Below, one piece after another: positions 40,063-48,325 of a DNA stretch of 48,325 bases. Every line of letters starts with the position of its first letter. The first letter of the stretch is position 1. The DNA is from an uncultured Clostridium sp. (GTDB taxonomy: Bacteria > Cyanobacteriota > Vampirovibrionia > Gastranaerophilales > Gastranaerophilaceae). The stretch is from positions 1-48,325 of the forward strand of contig CAJMDF010000012.1 of the NCBI GenBank assembly GCA_905212085.1, written 5' to 3'. Under the pieces are notes generated by a model. The model was given only the letters and a program-made list of their open reading frames with translations, did no database searches and was not told the DNA's origin. The translations under genes were made by a program, and so were the position numbers.

Positions 40063-42159
40063 TTAAAATCCTACAACATTCTGTAGTTCTTTTGATTTTT
40101 TAATTTTAACTTCATCTTCAAGCATCTTGGAAAGTTCATCTAAATCAGTTATACATAAGAAGTCAGCTTTCTTTTTTACTGTAGCGAAATCGCCGGCAGT
40201 TAGGCCTTTTATATTTATATCTGCATTTTTAATCCCGAAAAAGTGTTCAAATGCAGTGTTCACCTGTTCTTTTGTCATAAAATCAAATTTAATTTTGAAC
40301 GTAAACCGCCTCAAGCTTGCTTCATCAAGCGTGTCAAGCAAATTTGTCGTACAAACAAACGGATATTCGTGAGATTCCATCCACGTCAGCATCTCATTAA
40401 CCTGTGAAACTTCCCAGTTTCTTACAGCGTTATTGCGATTTTGCAGGAATGAATCTGCCTCATCGAAAATCAACATTGCTTTTTTCGATTTGGCTTGAGC
40501 AAATGCATCTGCAATATTTTGTTCTGTCTCGCCAACATATTTGGACATTAAATCACTTGCACGCTTAATTATTACCTCAACCCCTAGTTCTTTAGCTAAA
40601 TACCTTGCATATAAACTTTTCCCGGTCCCGGGTTCTCCATAAAGGCAAAGTGAAAAGTTTACTTTTCCGCAAGATTTTATTTTTGCGGTCAAATCCTTTA
40701 TATCCAAATCCGTATTTACCAAATTGTCATTATATTCTTTCATTTCAAACTCTTTCTTCTTTTTGACATTTTTCTTTTTAGTCACAACTTTTGCAACATT
40801 TTCAACAAAAACCTCAAAATCATCTTGATTACCGTTAATAAGTTTTGTTGTTTTAACTGCATTCGTAATCAATGACGGCGGGATTTCGTAATTTTTGTTT
40901 AATTCCACAAGTTTTTTGTTATCTATTTTAAATTTGTTTTTGCGAATAACCCGTTTCCAAATATTCAGGCGGATGTCATCTGTCAATTTTTCAAACTCGA
41001 CAGTATAAGTCATTCTACGCAAAAACGCCGGATCAACATCATAAATATTATTTGTCGTCCAGAAAATCGGAATAGGTGTTTCTTCAATTAAAGTGTTCAA
41101 GTAAGCCTTTGATGCACTGCCAAATTCCGTAAAACCTCTGTTCATAACATCTTCGGCTTCATCAAAAAGCAGGCAGGAGTTCAAAGATTTTGAAAGAATT
41201 GTTTGTTTTGAGGATAAATCGCTCAAGCGGTCTTTTCGGGAAGCTTCTTTGTCCATAAATTCTACGGCAACTGAATACATATCGCATTTTGCTTTGTTTG
41301 CTATAAGTTTTGCAAACTGAGTTTTACCTGTTCCGACAGAGCCGTAAAGCAAAATATTTATGCCTTTTGAGTGATTTTGAATAGCTGATGTCAGAATATT
41401 CAAAGCAATATCCCGCTCTTTTGTCAAATGGTCAAAATCTTTCCAATTAAGTTCAGACTTTTGGTTTTTGCCCAGTAAAATGTTTTTTATTTGAGTTTCT
41501 GTTTTAATATCAGGATCAGAAAAAACTTGGATTATTTTTTGATTTAAGTAAATTTTATCATCATTTATCCCACGCTTTATAAAGATTCCTTTACCTAATA
41601 GTTTTTTGCGGTATTGTGGTATAACCCAACTTTTTAGCCTTAAGCACTGTGTTCCGAATGTTTCAAAATCATGAAAAGTAATATCATAAAATCCATTTAT
41701 TCTACCTATTAGCGAATTGACTTCTTTTAGAACGTAATACGTCAGGTACCCTTTTTCAACATCATCTAACAGATATAAATTACTTATTATTTCCAGTTTA
41801 TTTTCCAGAGGCGTTTTTCTTTTCTGAGCCTGCTTTGCGTATTTTACACAACATTCTTTTAAAATTAATCTCAATTCTTTTTTGAATTTCAATTCGTATT
41901 CATATCGTTCATCTTTGCTAGGGAATTTCCCTAATTTTGGGCATTTATTTTTATCAAGTTTCAAAACCGATATTAAATTTTCATAATATTGATCTCTAAA
42001 TCCGTTATTACACAGTTCAACAAAATCCAACAAATATACTAAATAATAGCAAAGCTTAAACTTTTCAAAAGCCGTAAATAAGTAATACCCTTTGCATGCA
42101 TTTTGTTTATCTTGCCAATCTGCGATCCAGTCTTCATCAAAGAATAAGCCCATTTTCAT
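40063..42159 (-). CDS. double AAA+ ATPase
   Basis: 698 residues. An N-terminal region of about 230 residues without a known domain precedes two AAA+ modules. Module 1 has Walker A YGSVGTGKTQ near 271 and Walker B LLFDEAED near 331. Module 2 has Walker A YGEPGTGKSL near 511 and Walker B LIFDEAD near 562. Both have arginine-finger-like RR residues (FLRRMTYTV and SLRRFTFKI). The layout resembles Cdc48/FtsH-type remodelling ATPases; target unknown. The start may be the ATG at 42153, which has better spacing to AAAGGA. A 29-nt promoter box with a perfect TATAAT lies at 42175-42203. Confidence 0.88.
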   Translation of the reverse strand: MKMGLFFDEDWIADWQDKQNACKGYYLFTAFEKFKLCYYLVYLLDFVELCNNGFRDQYYENLISVLKLDKNKCPKLGKFPSKDERYEYELKFKKELRLILKECCVKYAKQAQKRKTPLENKLEIISNLYLLDDVEKGYLTYYVLKEVNSLIGRINGFYDITFHDFETFGTQCLRLKSWVIPQYRKKLLGKGIFIKRGINDDKIYLNQKIIQVFSDPDIKTETQIKNILLGKNQKSELNWKDFDHLTKERDIALNILTSAIQNHSKGINILLYGSVGTGKTQFAKLIANKAKCDMYSVAVEFMDKEASRKDRLSDLSSKQTILSKSLNSCLLFDEAEDVMNRGFTEFGSASKAYLNTLIEETPIPIFWTTNNIYDVDPAFLRRMTYTVEFEKLTDDIRLNIWKRVIRKNKFKIDNKKLVELNKNYEIPPSLITNAVKTTKLINGNQDDFEVFVENVAKVVTKKKNVKKKKEFEMKEYNDNLVNTDLDIKDLTAKIKSCGKVNFSLCLYGEPGTGKSLYARYLAKELGVEVIIKRASDLMSKYVGETEQNIADAFAQAKSKKAMLIFDEADSFLQNRNNAVRNWEVSQVNEMLTWMESHEYPFVCTTNLLDTLDEASLRRFTFKIKFDFMTKEQVNTAFEHFFGIKNADINIKGLTAGDFATVKKKADFLCITDLDELSKMLEDEVKIKKSKELQNVVGF

Positions 42160-42174
42160 ATCCTTTCAATGAAC

Positions 42175-42203
42175 ATTATAACCAACATACATGTCACTTC
42201 CGG
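42175..42203 (-). promoter_or_regulatory. element promoter box 8
   Basis: Minus strand: CCGGAA, GTGACA, 11 bases, TATAAT. It lies before the AAA ATPase gene. Confidence 0.65.
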
Positions 42204-42208
42204 ACAGA

Positions 42209-42238
42209 GACTTCAAGTCATTAACACAAATATTATCA
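42209..42238 (-). repeat. dispersed intergenic repeat, copy F
   Basis: Minus strand: TGATAATATTTGTGTTAATG, ACTTGAAGT. It directly precedes promoter box 8, the same order as in copies A and B. Confidence 0.55.
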
Positions 42239-42344
42239 AATAGCCGAATGGATAATAAATATTAATAAAACTAAATAGATAAACTTAAAAATAGAGTTTT
42301 TGTTATAATTAAAATATTATTATGGAAAAAATAAGGGAAAATAT

Positions 42345-45300
42345 ATGAAATGTAATAATTGTGGAAAAGATATAACTAATGATTCAAAATTTTGTGAATA
42401 TTGTGGGGTTAAAATAGAATATTCTGAAAAACTTGCGAAAAACAATTCTCATAAAGCTGAACTTGAACAAAAACAAGAAAAAAGTCTTGATAGACGTATA
42501 TACAAGTGGAAAGAAAAATTAATTGATTTATCTAAACGTAACAGGCTTCTAAGTTTTAAATTTCCCAAATTTTCTACTATTCGTATTATTGATGAACAAC
42601 CTCCAGAAGTATATCGGGCTTTGGTCCAAAATCTGCAAACAATGGAATTTTTACCAGTTAAAGTTAATGATTCTGAAATCCCGGAAGAAGAAAAGGAATC
42701 ATTAGAAGAACTTAATGAGGGAATTGAATTTAAGATACAAGAGTTTAAAGAGTATGAAATTGATAACCTTGAAAAGAAGCATCTTGATAAATATTTACAA
42801 ACAAAACTCTCTCAAACAGATTTGAATAAAGCACTTGGTAAGATTAGTACAACTGCAAAATCAACAAATGATGATTTGGGTTACAATGTATTGTTTTTAG
42901 CTTTAGGTAGTATAATCTGGTATGAAGCTGATAATTCCGATGAAAAACTTGAAGCCCCTTTGATACTTATTCCAATCGAGATAAAAAGAAAAAGTATTGG
43001 ACAGCCTTATACAATTAAATATAATGAAGATTCCATCATCTTAAATCCGGCTTTAACCTTAAAGTTAAAGCGTGATTTTGGAATTAATCTTGAAGATATC
43101 CATTTTGATGAAGACGGGATAAATCCTATTGAGATTTTCTCGAAAGTACAAGAAAAAATAAAACAACAATCAAGATGGAAACTTCTAAATAATATATATA
43201 TAGGGCTTTTTTCTTTTGCAAAATTTGTGATGTATAAAGATATTGACACCTATCAATCTTTAATTAAGAGTAACGATTTAGTAAAAACCATCTGTGGTTT
43301 GAATGAGGAAAAACAGGTTTCAACGGATGCTATATGTCCGTTAGCAGAATTAGATGAAAGAGTAAAACCTCAAAATACTTACCAAATTTTAGATGCGGAT
43401 TCTTCACAGCAGCAGGCAATTCAAGTAGTAAAGCAAGGGAATAATCTTGTAATTGAAGGACCTCCAGGGACAGGAAAAAGTCAAACTATTGCCAATATTA
43501 TTGCAGAATTATTATCCCAAAATAAAAGGGTTTTATTTGTAAGTCAAAAAATTGCAGCTTTAGATGTTGTAAAAAGCAGGTTAGATAAAAATGGTCTTGC
43601 ACCGTTTTGTCTTGAATTGCACAGTAATAAGACAAACAGAAAAAGAGTTATTGATGAATTAATAAATACACTTGAATATAACTATACTGGAGATTACGAT
43701 GAAGGATCATTATCTAAATTAGCATCTGATATAAAATCATTGAAAACATATACTAATGAATTACATACTCCGGTTGGAGTATTAAATTATAAACCTTTTG
43801 ATGCAATTGGAACAGTTTTACATAATTCTTCAATCCCCGATTTTGAATATATTTTTACTGATTATAATAATTGGAATTTAGAAAAATTTTCCTACTGTAA
43901 AAACTTGTTTAAAGATATAAAAGAAATTTTACAAAGGTTGGGAAATCCACAACTTTTCCCTTGGTATGGATGTGAAATTCGTGATATTGAATTTGAAGAA
44001 AAAATTCAACTAAAAAAACATTTAAAAAGTTTTTTAGATACCCTTGATAATTTAACTAAAAATATCAGAGAGTTACAAGAGTATCTTTTAACAAAAAATA
44101 TTGTTAAAATTTCACAAATTCAAAATTTGATTGCTATTGCCAATATAGTTTTACAAATACCGAATTCCGCACTTGATAATATTGCTGAAAATAATACAAA
44201 AATGGCTAATGATATTAAGCTAATTTGCAATACTGTTAAACAATTTAATATTTATAAAAACAGAATCAGAGACAAATATAATTTAGGGATTTTAAATGAA
44301 GACATTGAAAATTTGATACAAAAATTTTCAATATACAGGGACAAATTTTTCTCAAGAATTTCATTTAAATTTTATAGAGATTGTAAATTTATAAAAACAT
44401 ATTATACGAATAATTATAAACCAAATCTTGATGAATTGGTTAACGATTTAAATAATATTAAAGAACTGAAAAACTGGATAGAAAAACTGGAAGAATGCGA
44501 TACTGTTGCAACTGATTTATACGATAATGTTTGGGATAAGAACAATCCGAATGAAAACAATATTAAAAACAAGAGTCAATATTTATTAAAATTTAAAGAA
44601 CTTATAGAATCTGGAAAGTATTTCAATGAAGATATTCTTACTAAATTAAATTCTGAAGGAATAAATTATGACAAAATTCAAAATCTTCTTCAAAAAATTA
44701 CAAATTTCAGCAGTGATTTAAAAATAAATTTCGATGCAATAAGCAAACTTACAAAATTGGATTGCACGAAAGCTTTTTCACATAACTATGAGGAAGTTGC
44801 ATTCCTAAAATTAAAAGAAAAAATATCCGCTATTTTAGGTTCTTCGGAAGATTTAACTTTATGGTTTAAATATCTAAACATCTATGATAAGATAATTGAT
44901 GCAGATCTTGTAGAATTTTTCAATAAATGTATAGAATTCAACATTCCGATAGAAGAATATGATAAAGCTTTTGAAACGCAATTCTTAAGAATATGGCTAA
45001 ACGGTTATGTATTCAAAAATATACCAAGTTTAAAAGTTTTTAATTCTTTGGATCAGGATAATCTTGTGAAAGAATTTAAATATCTTGATAAAAATCAAGT
45101 AGAATCTGCAAAGGTGCGATTAATATCAAAACTTGTATCTAATGCTATGCTTGCAAAAGAAGAATTCAATAAAGAAACCAACGAATTAAAACGATTTGGT
45201 AAACTTCAAAGATTCAGAAAATCTTTAAGACAAATGGTAAAAAGCATACCACATTTATTTTTAGCATTAAAACCATGTCTGATGATGAGTCCCTCAACTG

Positions 45301-46619
45301 TTGCACAATTACTTGACCCTGAAGTTTTTAAATTTGATGTTGTAATATTTGATGAAGCAAGTCAATTAACAACAGAAGATTGTATCGGTTCAATCATAAG
45401 AGGCGAAAAGCTTGTTGTTGCAGGTGATACAAAACAATTGCCTCCAACATCCTTCTTTAAAACAGTAGTCGACAGTGATGATGAGGAGGTTGAAGATGAA
45501 GATGAAGATACAGACAATAACATTGAGTCTGAAAGAGTTGACTTGGATAGTATTTTAGATGAATGTACAACGTCAGGTTTTCCTCAATGTATGCTTAAAT
45601 GGCACTATAGAAGCAAACACGAGTATTTAATTGCATTTTCAAACAAACATTTATATCAGGAATTATATACTTTTCCAAGCTGTATTGAAGATAGTGAAAC
45701 TTTAGGAATAAAATTCTTCTATCACGAACCAACGGATACGACAAAAGAAAATAAGCGTTTAGAAGAAGCTCAGATTGTTGCTAAAGCTGTTATGCAACAT
45801 GCTAAAAAACATCCTGATTTATCCTTGGGTGTGGCAACATTGAATATTAAACAAAAAGGCCTTATTGAAGCCGAAATTGAAAAATTAAGAGAACAAGATC
45901 CGAGTTGTGAAGACTTTTTCAGTGATAACAAATCTGAATACTTCTTTGTAAAAAACTTAGAATCTATTCAGGGAGATGAAAGAGACGTTATTATGATTAG
46001 CGTTGGGTATTTTAAAAATCAAAACGGCACTCTTCCAATGAATTTTGGTCCAATTAATAAAGATGGTGGAGAAAGACGTTTAAATGTGCTTATTACCCGT
46101 GCTAGAAATATGGTAGAAGTTTTCAGCGGAATTAAAGCATCTGATTTTAACATGGATAAGACAAATAAAAGAGGAGTACAGCTTCTTCAATGGTATTTAG
46201 ATTTTGCAGAACGGGGAGAAATTGCATTAAAACAAAGTATTACAAGCAGTGCGGATGATAGTTTTGATTCTCCTTTTGAAGAATCTGTATGTAATGCATT
46301 AAGAGAAAAAGGCTATTCCGTTAAATCACAGGTTGGTTGTTCTGGATACAAAATTGACTTAGCTATAAGAGACAAGGATAATCCTGGACACTTTTTATTA
46401 GGAATTGAATGTGACGGAGCTGCGTATCATTCTTGTGCTACTGCAAGGGATAGAGATAGACTTAGACAGGAAGTTTTGGAAAGTTTAGGTTGGAAAATTT
46501 ATAGAATATGGTCGACTGATTGGTTCAAAAATCCGCAAAAACAACTCGATAAACTGATAAATCACATAAATAGTATTGATACAGGAAAAAATTTAGTCGC
46601 AAGTGCAGAAGCAATTTAA
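42345..46619 (+). CDS. DUF4011-type SF1 helicase with zinc ribbon and C-terminal MTES/Vsr-like nuclease
   Basis: 1424 residues. An N-terminal zinc ribbon (C3, C6, C17, C20 in CNNCGKD and FCEYCG) precedes a DUF4011-like region (RIYKWKEKLIDLSKRNRLLS). A superfamily 1 helicase follows, with Walker A IEGPPGTGKSQT near 370, then a long coiled insert (about 520-900). Walker B IFDEASQL is near 1000, and AGDTKQLPP and LNVLITRAR come later. The C-terminal PD-(D/E)xK nuclease (SPFEESVCNALREKGYSV, GIECDGAAYHS, RDRLRQEVLESLGWKIYRIW) is of the MTES_1575/Vsr-like type. Single-gene helicase-nucleases of this build act in phage defence, which I infer here. AAGGGA precedes the ATG. The exonuclease gene follows after 11 bp. 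Confidence 0.9.
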   Translation: MKCNNCGKDITNDSKFCEYCGVKIEYSEKLAKNNSHKAELEQKQEKSLDRRIYKWKEKLIDLSKRNRLLSFKFPKFSTIRIIDEQPPEVYRALVQNLQTMEFLPVKVNDSEIPEEEKESLEELNEGIEFKIQEFKEYEIDNLEKKHLDKYLQTKLSQTDLNKALGKISTTAKSTNDDLGYNVLFLALGSIIWYEADNSDEKLEAPLILIPIEIKRKSIGQPYTIKYNEDSIILNPALTLKLKRDFGINLEDIHFDEDGINPIEIFSKVQEKIKQQSRWKLLNNIYIGLFSFAKFVMYKDIDTYQSLIKSNDLVKTICGLNEEKQVSTDAICPLAELDERVKPQNTYQILDADSSQQQAIQVVKQGNNLVIEGPPGTGKSQTIANIIAELLSQNKRVLFVSQKIAALDVVKSRLDKNGLAPFCLELHSNKTNRKRVIDELINTLEYNYTGDYDEGSLSKLASDIKSLKTYTNELHTPVGVLNYKPFDAIGTVLHNSSIPDFEYIFTDYNNWNLEKFSYCKNLFKDIKEILQRLGNPQLFPWYGCEIRDIEFEEKIQLKKHLKSFLDTLDNLTKNIRELQEYLLTKNIVKISQIQNLIAIANIVLQIPNSALDNIAENNTKMANDIKLICNTVKQFNIYKNRIRDKYNLGILNEDIENLIQKFSIYRDKFFSRISFKFYRDCKFIKTYYTNNYKPNLDELVNDLNNIKELKNWIEKLEECDTVATDLYDNVWDKNNPNENNIKNKSQYLLKFKELIESGKYFNEDILTKLNSEGINYDKIQNLLQKITNFSSDLKINFDAISKLTKLDCTKAFSHNYEEVAFLKLKEKISAILGSSEDLTLWFKYLNIYDKIIDADLVEFFNKCIEFNIPIEEYDKAFETQFLRIWLNGYVFKNIPSLKVFNSLDQDNLVKEFKYLDKNQVESAKVRLISKLVSNAMLAKEEFNKETNELKRFGKLQRFRKSLRQMVKSIPHLFLALKPCLMMSPSTVAQLLDPEVFKFDVVIFDEASQLTTEDCIGSIIRGEKLVVAGDTKQLPPTSFFKTVVDSDDEEVEDEDEDTDNNIESERVDLDSILDECTTSGFPQCMLKWHYRSKHEYLIAFSNKHLYQELYTFPSCIEDSETLGIKFFYHEPTDTTKENKRLEEAQIVAKAVMQHAKKHPDLSLGVATLNIKQKGLIEAEIEKLREQDPSCEDFFSDNKSEYFFVKNLESIQGDERDVIMISVGYFKNQNGTLPMNFGPINKDGGERRLNVLITRARNMVEVFSGIKASDFNMDKTNKRGVQLLQWYLDFAERGEIALKQSITSSADDSFDSPFEESVCNALREKGYSVKSQVGCSGYKIDLAIRDKDNPGHFLLGIECDGAAYHSCATARDRDRLRQEVLESLGWKIYRIWSTDWFKNPQKQLDKLINHINSIDTGKNLVASAEAI

Positions 46620-46630
46620 TAGGAGTAAAT

Positions 46631-48004
46631 ATGAAAAAGGTTTTATACTTTGACGTAGAATATGCAAATGCAAAAAACAAATCCATCTGCCAGCTGGGAT
46701 TATTGAGCGAATATTACCCCTCAGGAGACCCTGTTTTCCCAGAGAAAAATATTTTTATAAATCCGGAGGACGGCTTTCAGGACTGGTGTATAAAAGTTCA
46801 TGGAATTACCGAAAAACAAGTTGAAACTGAACCAAATTTCCCTGAAGTATGGAAAGATATTGAAAAATATTTTGCGGATGCTGTTATTGTCGGTTATAAT
46901 GTTTTCGTTTCTGATTTAACGGCATTGTCAAAATCTTGTGCAAGATACAATATTAAATTACCGGATTTATACTATATTGATGTAATGCGAATGGCAACTG
47001 ACAATATCCCTTATTATGCAGTCAAAGATTTTACTCTTGAAAGTGTGTGTGAATGCTTGGAAATTGATATGGACAGATCCCATGATGCATTTGATGATGC
47101 CTGTGCCACATCTGATTTATTTAAATATCTGATTGAAAATTATGAGATAGATATAAATAAGTACATAAGAAAATTTTCACCGATTGTGGCAAAAGAATTT
47201 GTAAACTATGTTGCGGATCCTGTTTTACGAAGATCCATGAGTGAATTCTACGGGGTTATTCAAGGTATAATGCTGGATTGTAAAATTAAGCCTGAAGAAG
47301 AAGCTTTTATAAAACAGTGGAAAACAGATAATAATGCTTTTGAAGCAAAAGAAGAACTTGCTCCGATATTTTATACTCTAAATAAAATTCTTGAAGATAA
47401 CGTAATTACATTAGATGAAGCTAACGAGTTAAAATCGGTTGTAAGAAAATATTATGAAACAATCTTGGGCTCGCCGATTACAAATTCATTACAGGAACTA
47501 AGAGGAATCTTAAAAGGAATTATTGTAGATAATAAAATTTCCACGGAAGAAGGCGAAAATCTTATGAAGTGGTTATATAATAATATCCATTTGAGTGAAT
47601 ACTATCCGTATAATCATATTTCTGACATATTTGAAACAGTTTTAGAGGACGGTATAATTACCGAAAAAGAATCAAATTCATTAATAGAAATAATTAACTC
47701 TATATTATCTCCTGTAGAATCATTAAAAGAACAAATTTCCGGAGTTAAGAATAAACACGTTTGTTTGAGCGGGAATTTTTCACATGGTCAAAAGGGAGAT
47801 GTAGAAAAAATAATTACAGAAAATGGTGGAATTATTGATTCTGGATTAAAAAAATCAACTGATATTTTAATTATCGGCGATTATGAAAGTCAGGCCTATG
47901 CCCATGGGACCTACGGGACAAAAGTTCGAAAAGCAATGGAATATAATAGTAAGGGATGTAATATTTGTATTCTTAAAGAAGCAGATTTTTTTGCAAATAG
48001 TTAA
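46631..48004 (+). CDS. DEDDh exonuclease with C-terminal BRCT domain
   Basis: 457 residues. The N-terminal DnaQ-like 3'-5' exonuclease has YFDVEYA (D8, E10), VGYNVFVSDLTAL and HDAFDDACAT near 153 (DEDDh type). The middle holds three similar TerB-like helical units (GVIQGIMLDCKIKPEEEAFI, GILKGIIVDNKISTEEGENL, TVLEDGIITEKESNSLIEI). The last 80 residues are a BRCT domain like that of NAD-dependent ligases (KHVCLSGNFSHGQKGDVEKI, then STDILIIGDY). GGAG precedes the ATG. It is encoded 11 bp after the helicase-nuclease, so the two form an operon and likely act on the same DNA substrate. Confidence 0.9.
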   Translation: MKKVLYFDVEYANAKNKSICQLGLLSEYYPSGDPVFPEKNIFINPEDGFQDWCIKVHGITEKQVETEPNFPEVWKDIEKYFADAVIVGYNVFVSDLTALSKSCARYNIKLPDLYYIDVMRMATDNIPYYAVKDFTLESVCECLEIDMDRSHDAFDDACATSDLFKYLIENYEIDINKYIRKFSPIVAKEFVNYVADPVLRRSMSEFYGVIQGIMLDCKIKPEEEAFIKQWKTDNNAFEAKEELAPIFYTLNKILEDNVITLDEANELKSVVRKYYETILGSPITNSLQELRGILKGIIVDNKISTEEGENLMKWLYNNIHLSEYYPYNHISDIFETVLEDGIITEKESNSLIEIINSILSPVESLKEQISGVKNKHVCLSGNFSHGQKGDVEKIITENGGIIDSGLKKSTDILIIGDYESQAYAHGTYGTKVRKAMEYNSKGCNICILKEADFFANS

Positions 48005-48187
48005 ATTGAATACATACGCTGTTTATTCACTGTTAGTATATTTAGGGAATGTAACTAAAAAAGCTTAATATAGCTGTTATACAGTTGCAATATTTCTCAA
48101 ATTTCCCTGTAATTTAATAAAAATACACTGTAAATTTGGTATTATCAGTGAAAATATTCAGAGACTTTTGCTCTATGGACTAAGCTA
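48005..48187. other. right end of element, no gene seen
   Basis: AT-rich sequence without a convincing ORF or promoter. The frame open through 48068 has no ribosome binding site and is a shadow of the exonuclease gene. Confidence 0.4.
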
Positions 48188-48325
48188 TCCGTTTTTTAGT
48201 ATAAAGATTAGAAATTAGTGAAGATATAAGTTTGAAAAACCGCCCCATTCTGGGCGGTTTTTGATATGTGATTTTATTTAGAGAATTTTTTAAGCTTAAT
48301 TTTTACCAATTTTTATTAAAATATC
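48188..48325. repeat. right direct repeat (candidate attR)
   Basis: Starts with TCCGTTTTTTAGT, identical to the tRNA-Ser 3' edge, and stays similar to 20978-21110 up to the window end. The window may stop inside the repeat. Confidence 0.65.
48235..48262. terminator. intrinsic terminator in the right direct repeat
   Basis: AAAACCGCCC and GGGCGGTTTT stem with T run, the counterpart of the terminator at 21012-21039. It can end the helicase-exonuclease operon. Confidence 0.88.

Larger units (their letters stand above)
20965..48200. mobile_element. putative integrated element at tRNA-Ser (about 27 kb)
   Basis: Left boundary: 13 bases TCCGTTTTTTAGT at 20965-20977, covering the last four tRNA bases. 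Right boundary: the same 13 bases at 48188-48200. Similarity continues for about 130 bp on the downstream side of both copies, at roughly three quarters identity by eye, including the terminator. Between them lie a serine recombinase, terminase, DUF2924, DUF5681, many unknown genes and defence-like genes. Gene content supports a mobile element. The exact ends are inferred, because serine recombinases usually leave much shorter identities. Confidence 0.65.

Noticed and set aside
47883..48068. Separate small gene at the end of the exonuclease gene
   Set aside because: It overlaps the BRCT coding region in another frame, without a ribosome binding site or plausible protein character.

Overview
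The window looks like a low-GC contig from a gut lineage related to Candidatus Gastranaerophilales (Melainabacteria/Vampirovibrionia). This is an inference. It rests on prepilins starting MLHHYKNKKGFTLAEV, several lineage-specific membrane proteins, TrmFO, and the AT-rich composition. No rRNA is present to confirm it.

Positions 1 to about 20960 are chromosomal: a UbiB-like kinase, an oligopeptide ABC importer (binding protein, two permeases) followed by MgtC/SapB, a prepilin, groES-groEL, cysK, an anti-sigma/sigma/LTXXQ operon, two paralogous membrane proteins, a second prepilin behind trmFO, a 683-residue membrane protein, a DUF1858 protein, three tiny lineage-specific genes, a bifunctional nuclease and tRNA-Ser(GCU). 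The two prepilin genes share a near-identical 5' cassette of about 272 bp. In each cassette a short ORF with a strong ribosome binding site runs into a tract of exactly ten G. One added G (or two lost) would fuse that ORF in frame to the prepilin, so both loci look like phase-variable switches.

Positions about 20965 to 48200 form a putative integrated element of about 27 kb, bracketed by tRNA-Ser and a diverged direct repeat of the tRNA end plus its terminator. Its left part holds two FtsZ-like proteins that contain only the GTPase domain, small unknown genes, a large serine recombinase, a WG-repeat gene broken by an amber codon, a DUF2924 protein, a ParB/DNA methyltransferase, a DUF5681 protein and a large terminase. 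No capsid, portal or tail gene is visible. Its right part resembles a defence island: a WYL regulator operon with two unknown genes and a UvrD-type helicase/AddB-like nuclease split by an in-frame TAG, an HTH protein with RtcB, an XRE regulator, two DUF1643 genes, a Fic enzyme, a double-AAA ATPase, and a DUF4011-type helicase-nuclease next to a DEDDh exonuclease-BRCT protein.

The element appears to carry its own regulatory wiring. Eight promoter-like boxes share a 29-nt layout (CCGnAn, then a TTGACR-like hexamer, then 11 nt, then a TAnAAT-like hexamer). They sit upstream of both FtsZ-like genes, the WYL operon, the HTH-RtcB operon, both DUF1643 genes, the AAA ATPase and a small gene. A second dispersed repeat (TTTGTGTC, CTTGAAA, AAGAGCGATGAAT blocks) occupies many of the same intergenic regions.
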